A stretch of DNA of 64,000 nt, taken from assembly GCA_008508345.1 (NCBI GenBank), contig QNGE01003594.1:16376-80375 (forward strand), written 5' to 3'. A program made the position numbers and the translations under genes. This document shows positions 34,768 to 46,300 of the stretch, in pieces. Position 1 is the stretch's first letter, and every line of letters begins with the position of its first letter. The DNA is from Paragonimus westermani. Taxonomy: Eukaryota; Platyhelminthes; Trematoda; Plagiorchiida; Troglotrematidae. Under the pieces are notes generated by a model. It did no database searches. It saw only the letters and a list, made by a program, of their open reading frames with translations, and was not told the DNA's origin.

Positions 34768-34947
34768 ACCATAATATATTGACGTTCTACAACATTCGGT
34801 CGTGTCTGCTTGATCTCACACTGTCCCAGTGATATGTAAAGTGAATGTCTCAAACAGAATATATTGTTCAGTTGCTATTCATTGTTTACTAGTACATTAT
34901 CACACCACTACTCTCTAACTAGTGTTGTTCAACATTAGTATAGTACA

Positions 34948-35125
34948 GTTCAATCGTGTTTTGAGTGAGTAAGTCAGCGATAGAATGGTCAATACGGTCA
35001 CTTGGTTACAACACGATTAACGTTCACATTCCAGCCGTGAAGTGGGTGTGCGTAACTGCAGACCACAAGTAACAGCGACAAGCGCGGAGAATGATTCTTT
35101 TTTAGAGAGGTTAGTTGAAGAGTGC
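34948..35125 (+). mobile_element. HHR-SINE, highly degenerate copy
   Basis: TCAATCGTGTTTTGAGTGAG, then ATGGTCAATACGGTCAC (A-box region), ATTCCAGCCGTG (B-box region), GCGGAGAATGATTC and GAGGTTAGTTGAAGAGT (tail) follow the family order. The ribozyme is unrecognisable. Confidence 0.5.
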
Positions 35126-37177
35126 AAAAAGCTATCAGAAGTTTTAGGCGGTGTTCACTTTACAGTCTCCTAATTTTGCCTCGGTATTATGGAACACGAG
35201 GGTTCTCAGTGATCAGCCGTTATAGCATATGTTATGCGACGAACTACAATCCGTGTAGTTCCATACTGGACAAATAACTGATGTTGAGGTCGTCTTTTGG
35301 TGTTTTTTGTCTGTCGTTAGCCTGCTTGTTTTGTTTTAATTTGTACAGATGATGAACAAATTAGGTTTCGTTATGGTTATCTTTACAGAATACGACTCAC
35401 TCAGTCTGCAACTGGATAGTTAGGGGTGGATGACAGTGACTCCTGTGTGATTGGCGTGTAGTGACGATAGCAACAACATCGACTGCTGAATTGGTTGTTC
35501 TGGTGTACAAAGTTCGACGGTTAAATTGTATGACACTTTGGGACGGGCGTAAGTATAATGTCAAGGGTAAGCTCATACGACGCAGTAAATTTCGGATGAG
35601 ATAAGGAAGAGGTACATCTCGTTTGCATTAACAAGTTTTTCTTTGCAGGCGGCCATTATGGATTGACTGTAATTAAGGTGACTGCACCTAAATTGTGATC
35701 GAATGTATCCGGTACCACATACTATATGTATATTATATCCAGTATTATTGAGATTGGTTTTGCGTTTGAAGAAATATTATCACCGCTGAACACATCTCAG
35801 GGAATAGAAGTTATTCAGATTGAACCGTGTCAGTGCGTTCTCGCCGGATGTACGTGTACACCTCACAATTGAATGATACACCAACCTCTCGTTTCACGGA
35901 ACATTTTTCACTGTCGTGGCAGCAACCACTTTTCCATATAGATGACCAATCTAAGTAAAAGGCAGTTGGTTGTGTATTGCTCAAAAGGCCACTCCAGAAG
36001 TAGGATGTGTAGACAGGTATGGGAGAAATGCCTGTAACGAAGTAATACGGAGTAATCTAGCGTGTTACAGCAGGAACGAGCTGAAACTTGGTCCATTGTT
36101 GGTTGCTCACATAGCGGAAGCACGTCCTGATAAACGGTTATGCTACTGTCTGTTCAGCGTTGAAACTGTCGTGTCACTCCACCTGTGGTGTGGGGTGATC
36201 TCACTTCGATATGCTCAAACTGGTACATTTTTTAAAATTTCCAGTATTCACGAGTAAACCAAAAGAATGTTGAGGTATAGCACGGTGAGCGACGATCAAT
36301 ATGATTAGAGCAAACCAATACATCGGAACTTAAACATTCCAACTATTCAAAGTGCCTCAAAGCGTTCTCATGGTTTATAAATCTTGCAGTTTGTGAACCG
36401 GAATTTGTTTTTTCAGTTCTTTAGTGATATTCCGTTCACTTTGGTGATAAGAGGGAAATTGATTCGGATAGGCCTGAAACATCGAGATATTGCCAGTGTG
36501 ACCACCCGAAGGATAGAAAAATGTGGTTAGGCAAATTGGCATTGAGTGTTCGCATAGGGCATTGCTGACATTTGGGTACAGTAAACTAGTCAGTTTAAGT
36601 TGTAATCAAGGTTTGACATCTTACACGTATGCGCCAAAACCTTTTCCGTTGCCTCCCACTATGTAAAATTTTCCGTTATTTTCTTGCCAATCGGCACTCC
36701 AATTCATACGTCACGTTTCGTTGGGGGGTGGTCAATTCTTAGAGGGATTTGAGCTTCATACTAACCGGCCACACTCTTCTAGAGAACTATCAGAGTTTAT
36801 TATGTTGACGTGGACACAACAGTGCGAACAGAGCAGGATAGCTGGCGTGATGGTTACTTTCACGCTGGCTTAGGGGTGCACGAGTTCTAACGCACTGAAG
36901 TTTCCCCTTAAAACTGCGTTCGATCAATCTGCCCACGTTCTGAAGCGAAGTGACAAGAGTGGAGTGCCAATCTTTCGTGGAGTGATAGCATATTACATAA
37001 TCGCATAAATGTGAATTGCCCGATTTCCATAGTTACACTATGGGCATTTTCTATAGAAGGCAGTCAAACGAGAATCAGAAAAATGCCTTTTGTCAAGGTC
37101 TGTCCGTTTGTAGATCTGTTTTATTCATCTTGTTGATGAGGAAAGTATTCTTCTGTTGAATTGATTATGAAAATTAT
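35126..37177. other. Intergenic, nothing confidently recognised
   Basis: An acceptor GTTTTTTCAG at 36416 leads into a 38-codon frame ending at 36530, listed among the rejected items. No other structure stands out. Confidence 0.4.
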
Positions 37178-37271
37178 GGGCTGCGCTTGGACTCGAACGA
37201 ATCACCAAAACATTATGACCATGTTTGGTGATCGCCCTACCATATGAGATGTGAATTCACCCAGGAAGCCC
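37178..37271 (-). repeat. tRNA-derived repeat or tRNA pseudogene with an extended hairpin
   Basis: On the minus strand a 94-base unit starts GGGCTTC and ends GCAGCCC, which pair at six of seven positions like an acceptor stem. It has an A-box-like CATATGGTAGGGCG and a B box GTTCGAGTCC. Between the boxes, CGATCACCAAACAT and ATGTTTTGGTGATTCG form a long hairpin with loop GGTCATA where an anticodon arm would be. No proper T stem is present, so it is unlikely to be a working tRNA. A tRNA-derived SINE head is the best guess. Confidence 0.45.
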
Positions 37272-38040
37272 GAAAATTTCTATCGGATGGACTATCACGT
37301 AAGACCATGCCGTTCCCACAGCTGGTTTCAGTCCAACACTAGCCCATATTTTTAATTATCTGACCCCTGCCAAAATTCCGGAGCTCTTTCTTTTTCAAAT
37401 GTAACAGTTACTCGACTGTTTGTTGGCTGATTTTGATTGTGGTATCCGATATCATTGTTTTAAAAGTACAGCTAGAACTACACGGATGGAATTTAGTGAC
37501 TCATCTTCGTGTTTTCAGAATGGTCAAGTCACTGTACCTCTTCTCAAATAATTGATAAATGCAAGTTGTCTCATCACACTATTTAGACAAGCTTCAGCAG
37601 TCTATTCTCTGTAAACATGCACTTGATAATATGACATTATGATTTATGGAAGCTGATTGCACCAAAACTATCATTTGTTTCCGTGACAACTACACAGTAA
37701 TTTGATCTATTCCCTTTCCTAAGGTGACTTTTCGTTTGATTCCCCTAGGCTTTATCTTTCATAACCCGTATGGCTTGGTAACTGAGGCTTCTACACTCCC
37801 AGATTTGTAGTGAACTCATTGACTCACTCCTAGTTATTTGCAAAAATTTCAGCGGGGTTTATTTAGACTCCAAATGTTGCACCGTCTATAGTCGAAGACT
37901 AAAATCGATCATCTGTTTTGTCGTTTAGTCCGAAATAAGCAAACATCCACGACGGCTGTAGATGTTGGGGTAGATTGTTAAAAATAGTCGGTCCTTATAA
38001 CAAACGACTGACTATTGGACCTCATCAAATTCACACATGT

Positions 38041-38108
38041 TGAGGAATCGAACCCAGGACTCAAAAGGCTGGAAGAGACGGTAAACCACCCCGTGGGTAG
38101 TTACTGCA
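38041..38108 (-). repeat. tRNA-like repeat fragment with a B box
   Basis: The minus strand holds GTCCTGGGTTCGATTCCTCA, containing a perfect B box GGTTCGATTCC, preceded by CACGGGGTGGTTTACCG, which loosely resembles an A box. About 50 bases past the B box there is a T5 run (CTATTTTTAAC). It looks like the head of another tRNA-derived retroelement, different from the HHR-SINE. Confidence 0.4.
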
Positions 38109-38624
38109 TTCGACCGTTTCTACATGATTTCATTTCTGCATACTACATCAACGATTACTAGTCTCACTTCACTTACACAACACTTTGACTTTAGTTGCTG
38201 ATATATACTGATGAACTTTTGAGTTCGGAAACGTTAAGCATTGATTATTGGGTGGGAGCCTGTAAAACGTTCACTTAAGATATTAGAAACCCGAACTCTT
38301 TCAAAGAGCGAGCAACGAACTGGCGTCCTCATATCGGCCTACATTGTGGTGGGCTTTTGTAAGACTCTTCGACCTCAGTATATTGATATCATACTAACCC
38401 TGTCTGGTGACCGGATGTAGGACTGCCATATAACCGTTGGTACTATTGGAGGTTTGCGTCCATAAAAGTCAGTTTATCATACTTAATGGCTTTACTGGCT
38501 GGGGAAATGTCAGTGACATAGTTACTGATGCCTAATTCACATGAAACTGATCAGGGTTTTGAAAAAAATGCCACTCGAACCGAGCGAGTGAATACTGGCG
38601 TGCGAAGATATGTGTAATCAGAAA

Positions 38625-38712
38625 AATTGAGCATTACCCGTAAATGATCGCAGATCTCACAGCCCCGCAGACATTTCAGTCACCTCTTCCAAGAAGAAGT
38701 AACTTTTGTGTT
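38625..38712 (-). mobile_element. HHR-SINE tail fragment
   Basis: TTGAGCATTACCCGTAAATG, ATCGCAGATCTCACAG and CAGACATTTCAGTCACCTC match the reverse complement of the tail at moderate identity. It lies about 160 bases before the full minus-strand copy at 38874. Confidence 0.5.
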
Positions 38713-38873
38713 GACTTTCGAAGTTCAGTCACGTGAAAATCCGACCAAACCCTATTCCCCCCGAGTGTGTATCCCTGTATGTACTAACTCCCCTGTTTCT
38801 GACCGTTACTTGGACTTAGACCTAGATGTTTTGTTCTGTAGCTCCAGCTTGACAGTCGTGCGAACAATTAGTT

Positions 38874-39230
38874 ACTGATGAATAGTCGGAGATTTGGTTT
38901 ATTTTCAAGTTGACCATCACTCACATGATCGCAGTCCTCGCATTCAGATAGACTTTCCAGCCAGCCTCTTTCGAAAAGATGCACTAGAATCGAGTTTGCT
39001 CTCATTGGAGCCCGTCAGTAGTGCATATCCTTGCCACGGCCGGCATGTGAACTCCGGTCATTCCAATCATGAGGCAACCGTGTTGACCACTGCTCCACTG
39101 ACCTCACATTAGGCGCGACCGAATTATCCAATCTGAACGCTTAACCACTCTGGCTTGTGAGCAATGATCAGGTTGCCCGATCGTCTCGAGAGGAGACACA
39201 GTTACTGCCCGTTAACTCCAATCGATAACC
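38874..39230 (-). mobile_element. HHR-SINE, full-length minus-strand copy
   Basis: All parts of the reference copy are present in reverse: tail end CTGATGAATAGTCGG, GTTGACCATCACTCAC, GACTTTCCAGCCAGCCTC, ribozyme region, B box (CGGCATGTGAACTCCGG), A-box region (GTGTTGACCACTGCTCC), leader (CGATCGTCTCGAGAGGAGAC, GTTAACTCCAATCGATAACC). Overall identity to 32873-33223 is high, but the ribozyme has two core lesions: CTGACGA has become CTGACGG, and the GAAA box is shortened (AGCAAACTC for AGCGAAACTC). Both ends agree with the reference copy, which supports the element boundaries. Confidence 0.85.
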
Positions 39231-41319
39231 TTTGTCTGAATGGTGCATGCATCAACTTTTCTGGAGTTCGTCTCATCCGGATTGTTTTTCAATCTGTTGA
39301 CTGCTTGGAAGAACCCTCCAGGGCATTAATGTCACACTGTTTGAGTATGACTCCTTTTTAACCTGTTCGACACCAAACTGTGGACAGTGTGCCAGAAACG
39401 ATCTCTCAATCGAAATTGTCGAGGCTGTCTCTTTGTTCGCTTTGATATTTCGTTCAGTAGTCCCGTGGCATTGTGAAACACTGGTTTGCTGCTACGTATT
39501 GTTCAATGTCTTTGTGGAAGATCGTACACGATCTGCGTTACCGGCGCATTCTAACAACGACAAAACGTGCCTTTAATGCTTTTTTCAAAGGCGGCTAACT
39601 GGAGTGCATCACCAAAGATCAGTTATGAACGGTGTTCAGTTTATGTGAAACCAAAATCCTCTACTACTCACCACAACACAGGCATTTATAAATGTGTCAA
39701 TTTCAGGTTTCATATTTTGGATTTCATACTGTATACTGTGTTTACGAAGCTACCAGTGGTTCAACACATGCCACCTGTATACACATATAAACGTCTTATA
39801 TTCCACCAGTACAACATGGATGTGTACGTGTATATCCGTATATACATGCATGTGTATAAATTAGTATAATGACCACGATCGTTTTCTGAGTTTCATCGTG
39901 AAATCAGTCCCATCATGTTTCTGTAAAGTTGTATCACTGTCTATGAGTATACGTTAGACAGTTCAGACGTGAATCAAGTGGAACTAGCTGCGCTAACGGA
40001 CGGTTAAGTGAGTGTCAACCAACTCTGTCTGAAAAAACAAACAACAATCAGTAAAACTGTGACACCCTGATGCATATTAGTACCTGATTTTAGCAAGCAT
40101 GTTTCTTCTACCGTTTCTTCAAAACTGTTGAGACGCAACAGAATAAACTGGTGAAGGACACCACACCCCACCCGTATGCTAATAAAACACTAGATTCAGA
40201 CACGGGTTAACTTACCGAAAAGTCATTCTGCATGTCAATCAACAAATACCGTTTAAGTCACCTCAAGACTGCTTCTCAGCGCTGAGGTATTTTTAAAGGA
40301 GCTTTTCCCAGCCTACACTGTTGCACCATGCTGTAGCCCGAGGATCAGTAAAATCTGATCACTGACAGTTCGCAAGCCCTAAGGTGTAAAAATGATATTT
40401 TAGACCAAAGCATGCTAGACTTACTCTAAAAAATGTACAGAGTATGAAACCATGTACAGTCACGCCAAGGCACTGGTAACACGTTTTGTTCGCATATCTG
40501 GTTTTCATTAACAAACCACTAAACTGTACCGCTTTAATATGTCCATTTCCTTCAAAGAACCTCAGTACTATGCTCTTCAGTCTGGCAGCGCACAAATAGT
40601 TAGAGCTCAAATTACTGACATAATGGAAGAATATAAAGCCACCCACATTGTGAGTGATTGTACAAATTTCGACATTTTTTTCCGTGAAACCGCGTGCGAT
40701 ACATTATAGCGTCTACACTGATATATCGTTTCGGGACCTACAAAATCCACAACTGCGACATATGGCAGCAATGCAAATAAGCGATTTCCTCTGCAGGCTA
40801 ATATCGCCTTACTTACCATCTCAAGTTGCTTACTCTAGCCATCGCACTTCTATGCTACATAAACACAAATCAGTCGTGCAGTTGTGGTCAACCGATAAAC
40901 CAGTAGCCACTGCGATTAGCTATATGAATTAACGCCGCTTGATTGCAACTGTAGGTTGACGCCAATACCGAGGTCTATCCGGGTTGTAAATCTATCTAAT
41001 TTGTGAATCTTCTTGAAGCGCGATTGGAAACAATTCGTTTTTGTCAAGTCGGTCAATCGTATATCTTGACCGCTGGTCGCTTAAGTGAATTAAGTATTCA
41101 GGATCACAAAATTGCATCCATTGTTCGGATAGATAATCCGTAGGTTTGGGCGTTGATTATTGACAAACCATGCTTGAATTGTTGTGTAGATGTGCAGGAA
41201 GCCTTATCAGACACAATTAACTTGTACTCATCCTGAGGCTGTATGCCCTGGTCCTATATCTGCAAAATCTAGACAGATTTAATCGGAAAATTCGTGTAAG
41301 GAACACGCTCGTTATGGGT
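39231..41319. other. Intergenic, nothing recognised
   Basis: No assignable gene. A faint match to the HHR-SINE tail near 39578-39630 is too weak to call. Confidence 0.45.
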
Positions 41320-41447
41320 TATTCATCATCAGGTCAATGACGTAACATTTATATGAAACAGGGTTGCCAGGACGAAAGGGACAGCAACAAGTAGCAAGTT
41401 CAGTTGGAGTCAGACGATTTTTTGATGCGGTTAGGTCAAAATCATGA

Positions 41448-42088
41448 CGCAACTGTAACCACGGCGCTTAGATCTGTCGTGGCATGGGTGGTTAGCCATG
41501 GCAAATTCAACGCTTGAACAAAACACTTCTGTGCGCATAGGGGTGGATTATTCAATCGGATTCCGATCGCTTCAGCTGTATCCAAATTTCGGCATTTGAC
41601 AGATTTTGAGTGAATACCGTTGACTGGGTAAATCAAGAAGAGGCCAGTTTGACAGTATGATTTGTATCAACAAGGTGTGCAACAATTGCGCTGGTAATCG
41701 TCTCGATGACTCCGCTATTAGTCCAGGGTGGATGACGCTCAGGGATACGTTCACGTAAGTGCCTGATGGTGAGACCCATGTAACTAGTTCCTCAGGAACA
41801 AATAATTGGCTATGCGCGAAAACGAGCCGCAGAAACGGACACTTTATTCTTTAACCGTAAACACAGGACTGGAGTAGACTTGAAACAAACACGTAGGTTG
41901 GCAGCATAGAATGTTCTATTGATAGCAGTATTAAGTCTCCTAGTGAATGTTTCGGCGAGTGTGTCCCGCTTGAATGGTAATGAAATAAATACTGCCTTCT
42001 TTTCCGCTAGAGTCATCTTATCCTGTTTCTCGCGGCGTTTCAAAGTCATGTCTACAAAACGTTCTGGATAGCCATTTTGTAAGAACAT
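41448..42088 (-). pseudogene. PLE-1 linker and GIY-YIG endonuclease, broken
   Basis: The endonuclease nicks target DNA for insertion. The linker (42088 to about 41815) contains NGYPERFVD and FISLPFKRDTLAETFTRRLN. The GIY-YIG part follows: GTSYMGLTIRHLRERIPERH (YMG instead of YIG, 41791-41771), AIVAHLVDTNHTV, then after a frame shift near 41640 DTAEAIGIRLNNPPLC with the presumed catalytic Glu, ending QALNLPW at 41508-41497. Two stops lie just before the GTSYMG block. GIY-YIG after the RT is the hallmark of endonuclease-bearing PLEs. Confidence 0.8.
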
Positions 42089-42249
42089 GTGTAATATAGT
42101 TCATCGGAGACCGTATCCAATGTACATATTCTCATGGCTGTGTTAGTTATGCAGGTAATCAGATTTCTGTTCTGCCGTAGAAGGACATAGCTGCTGAAAT
42201 GGATACAATACCCATTCCAGGTATCTTTCCTACAGATTTCACGTTGAAC

Positions 42250-43190
42250 CTATCTATTAGCACGTCGCTGGATGAGTACAGCCAGGAAAGCCAGTTGATC
42301 GTTACGTTTGGCTTCTAGTGTAAATGTTACGTTTGTGTGGACCGAGTTGGAAATGGCTGAAATATCCGTTGGGTTAGCATTTCCGCTGATTATACATGCG
42401 ACATCATCCACGTGCCGCATGTGAACACTAAATTCACGGATGGCTTCTTCTGACCGGTAATTCTGAAGGTTTGCTATGATGGTGTCTGCAAACAACGGTC
42501 CCAATGAGGATCCCATTGCCACAAAATCCATTTGTTGAATTTAAATCGTATGTTATGAGTACAAAAGCACAATAGCTGTTTTAGTTCAGTTGGGAGTGTA
42601 CGAAAATCTAGGTTGTTAACCAAAATATAACCACACAAACAGTCTATCTTCTCTTTCAGGGAAATGTTCACAAACGAAGGTCCAGTGAAAGCAATTGTTG
42701 TCCGGTTGGGTTTAGCTCGCCGATTGTATTAATGAATTCAAATGAGTCTCGTAGGCTAGGTTTTGACAGCTTCTGCCTGACGGGCTCAACGAGATATGAC
42801 AACCATTTAGTCAGCGAGTGGTATGGTGAGTTGCAGATGTCTAAAATAGATCAAAGAGGCATCCACGTCTTGTGGACTTTTGACAATCCGTAAAGCTTGT
42901 GAATGGTGGTACCAGTGGGTCCAACCCGTTCGAAAATTGGGGCTTCATTTGTCCCGTTTTGTTTCATAAAACGCAGCATTTTGGACAACGCTTTCTGAAT
43001 TTGAGGGAATTTGTCATTCTACTTCCTCATCTTCTCATATTTGGTTTGGTCACTTGGTACGGTATGCATTCTGTCTAGGTAATCCGTCTTACTGAGCGGA
43101 ACTATTCCAGTGTCTTTATCCGGCTTGAAGGAACTGACGCTTATAGGCAGATGTCTTACACAATATTTGGCTTTCTCACAGCTGCTCACA
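42250..43190 (-). pseudogene. PLE-1 reverse transcriptase, broken
   Basis: The RT copies element RNA into DNA at the nicked target. Blocks in order on the minus strand: KPDKDTGIVPLSKTDYL (about 43127-43077), IHKLYGLSKVHK (about 42906), SPYHSLTKWLSYLVEPVRQK, ELNPTGQQLLSLD, LKEKIDCLCGYILVN, then FVAMGSSLGPLFAD and the catalytic box HVDD (42403-42414), followed by VTFTLEAKRNDQLAFL. HVDD stands where most PLEs have YVDD. At least two frame shifts (for example near 42530-42540) and several stops, probably including CGA to TGA decay, show it is a pseudogene. The block order and the MGSxLGP motif are diagnostic of the family. Confidence 0.82.
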
Positions 43191-43330
43191 GTATGAGCTC
43201 TTAGAAACCAGTCGGTTCTAAGTGTGTTCGTCAAACGTGTGGACCCGATAGAGCTTTGGATTGATCCCTTCACGAATATGAGGATGGAAACTTTTGGCCA
43301 CATGTGTTTCATACATATGCTAAAACACAA

Positions 43331-46300
43331 ATGAAAATACTCTGTTTTCTTCCAGTGTGGACAATGAAAACTAAGAATTTCAAAGCATCTGCAGATAGAC
43401 GGTTGAGCCGTTTGTTATTTTACATGCACGATGTTTCACGTATGGTTTCTAGGAAAAAACTTGAGGATTCGAATTATTTCCTACAAACGGCAGAACACTA
43501 TCTTTCTTTACTCCAAAATTACTTTCGTTTTCATAAACAGTTGTTTGTTGGTAAACAATAAATCAGTGCTTGCAAAGTCCAGGATGCAACAATTTGTCAG
43601 AACCGTGTAAAAGTCACACACACACGAAATGGCATCGTTTTTTGTTTCGGGAATGCTTAATTTATTACTCATTTCACCGGACTGTCGGCTTACCGCTTTT
43701 TCAAGAAATGAAGTTATTTCTGAACAAATGTCACAACAACAAGCACGAAATTCATAAATCTGCCAGTACTCTATTCAACGCGAAGCCTATTGTATCGAGC
43801 AATCAGAGTTCTAGATTTACCGTTTGGCACAGGGTTGACATTATTTAACAGACCCAGAGCAGTGGAAGCATATTTCATTGAAGTTTTAGACAAAACACAG
43901 CGTTTGGGTTTTAACAAGTTCTGTTCAACTTATGCGATACTCGGTGACCTATCAAAGTTAGGATCAACCGAATGTTTCACTTGATCTTTGTGGAAAAACC
44001 AGCCTGACTGTGTTTGAAATCAACAAGCAGCGAGATATGGTAAGGATTGATGACCACTCGAAACCGGTAACTGCGATACAGAAGAATTTGTAAACTGAAT
44101 CCGAGAGCTAACATATATATGTATATACGTCTCTCTCAAAATACTCCGCTGTTTTATGAATGCGATGCACCAATATTTGAACTTGCTGTTGCAACAGCTG
44201 CACTCATTCTATTTTTGTGGGATGCAAACGGAATGTTCAGCTTGAAAATTAAAAGTCCTTTTCGGGAACCTCCGGATGGTCTGTCATTGGGTTCCACTTA
44301 CAACGTACGAATATCACCTGACATTGGAGGTTTATACTGCAAAAGAGGCGTCCATTATAACATCAACTGCAGCGGTGCCTTACCAAGTTTCGGAGGTGCT
44401 CAGTGATTCATGAGATTCCAGACTGTGACTAGAACATTACCCATAGGGCACATTTGATTCAGACCGTACGGTGCATTCTGATTCGCTTTGATGGTTATCT
44501 GCTCCTGCTACGCACATAGTTATGAGCAATTTTCATAACTAAGTTCTTTAGTTTGATCTGTGTTATGTGACATTTGATTTGAGTCGGCTGTTAGAATTGA
44601 TCACAAAGACAGTATATCGACTGGAAAATTTTCTTCACATACCTATTGAGTGTCTGTCCTGTCTCGTATTGCTCACTGTGGCCGCTGACGGATGAAACAA
44701 ACACGGCAATCATGTGGTTGGTGAGTCGAGTAAAGACAAAAGTAACTACCTGTCAGGTTGGGGAAGCATGCCCATTCACTTCACTGTTTCCAAACCAGAC
44801 AGTCGTGAGCGTACCCACATTTGTTACATTTCACATAATTATACGGGTTTTGAGGTCATTGTGGTATGTCATTAGCATGGACAATTGTAGCGAGACCACA
44901 GTAACGATGAACATAGTCCAAAAACAGAAATATGTACATTTATGTGTATAGACCACTCCAATTTAAGAGGAACGGGTGTGATGACATTGCGTTAGATATA
45001 TTCTTCTATGGACAAAACAATTCTGGTTGAATGGTAATTTTGGTTATGCGGTCCGCACTCCGTGGGAACTTATCAGTGAACAGTGGTTAAAATCTTTTGC
45101 ATACACTGTTCACAGCATTCGATCACGCATTAGCCTGTGACATCCAATGTCGCCTGTGCGCAACCCTAGTCATGCTTGATTTGCGGTGCATTTCTTGTCG
45201 TTCCACTAACACAACCCAAAACCAGTGAAAAACGAAAGGAGAAGTCAGAAGTTGTGTAACCGGAGGTCTTTATAGTGCAGTCGGGCAATACTGACTAGCA
45301 CTAGAGTAGAATAAAGCTCGAGTGAGATAGACAGCTCTCAGAAGAAAAAACTTGTGTTGAACTCTGAATCATCAAGATCGGAGTGTTTCACACAAATATA
45401 GTACGTGAAACCAAACAGAACTATTGACCGGAAAGTTAAAAGAAAACTCCGGAATAAATTGTACCAAAAAAGCTGGAAAGGGAAAGGTAGCCAGCCAAGG
45501 TGACCCAGTTTCACGAATACGGAGCTTGTGAGATGTCAAGCATTCTGGAGTTGTCTGTTACTAATGAAGCATGAATAGCAATCGGGTTTCTTTATTTGCT
45601 TCCAGCATACCCGACTTGGCTTCGTTACCTGTTTGGTTAGGAAGTGGTAATGACCCTTGCAATCCGTGACTGCCAGCGTGCACACAAAAGCACCCACCAC
45701 AGTGCCAGTGGTTACGTTAGTGTGATTAAGTGAACTCCCAGGATGAGCTCTAGAAGGCTTAGGTGGAAGTGTTTCAGTGTCTCACAGCAGCACGCAGACA
45801 ACCTTGACAGTATAGACCAAATATCTGTTTGTGTCTCTAGACTTCAGCCTTTTGTGAAGCATTTCTCATGATTCTGAACTCGATACTGGCCTTGACAGTG
45901 CTAGTCATAGGACTGTATCCTAAGATAGATAGAGTGATACCCATTTAACAAACGTCAGAATAGCTATCTGTAATCCCAATTATTTGGTGTGGCTGAAAGA
46001 GAGAAAGTATCTTACATCCTTCACGATTCAATCCAAAAGTTTTGTTGCAGTCCAGAAGGATTTTACTATTTGACATAGTTCATTTTCATTTTGTACAAAT
46101 TACACACAACTGTTCGTGAAAAATAAGGCACGAACCGCCAAACTATGTAACCGGCATGGTGAGCATAAAAAAGGATTATGTGACAGGCGACTGTCTATGA
46201 GGTATTCAACTTTCCCTTAAGACTGTAAATGCCGAATGGCTGAAAGTCACATATAATTAGAGTTGTTATAGTACGAACCTGCAGCAAATCACTGACGGTA

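Larger units (their letters stand above)
41320..43330 (-). mobile_element. Penelope-like element PLE-1 (decayed)
   Basis: A retroelement of the Penelope class, read right to left: an N-terminal RT-finger segment, RT domain, the conserved NGYP linker region, then a C-terminal GIY-YIG endonuclease. Frame changes and stops interrupt it, for example TAG at 43019-43021 and TGA at 42851-42853, so it makes no working protein. The 3' limit is uncertain: homology to the protein ends near 41445, and a GACCTGATGATGAATAACCC stretch near 41325-41345 may belong to the 3' UTR. No hammerhead core was seen in it, although PLEs of other animals carry one in their terminal repeats. Confidence 0.8.

Noticed and set aside
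36417..36530. Acceptor GTTTTTTCAG followed by a 38-codon basic frame
   Set aside because: The peptide looks protein-like, but there is no family match and no partner exon. Several such acceptor-plus-frame combinations occur by chance in the window.
38894..39112. 72-codon frame inside the HHR-SINE copy
   Set aside because: It is a translation of the repeat tail and tRNA-like part; the element is non-coding.
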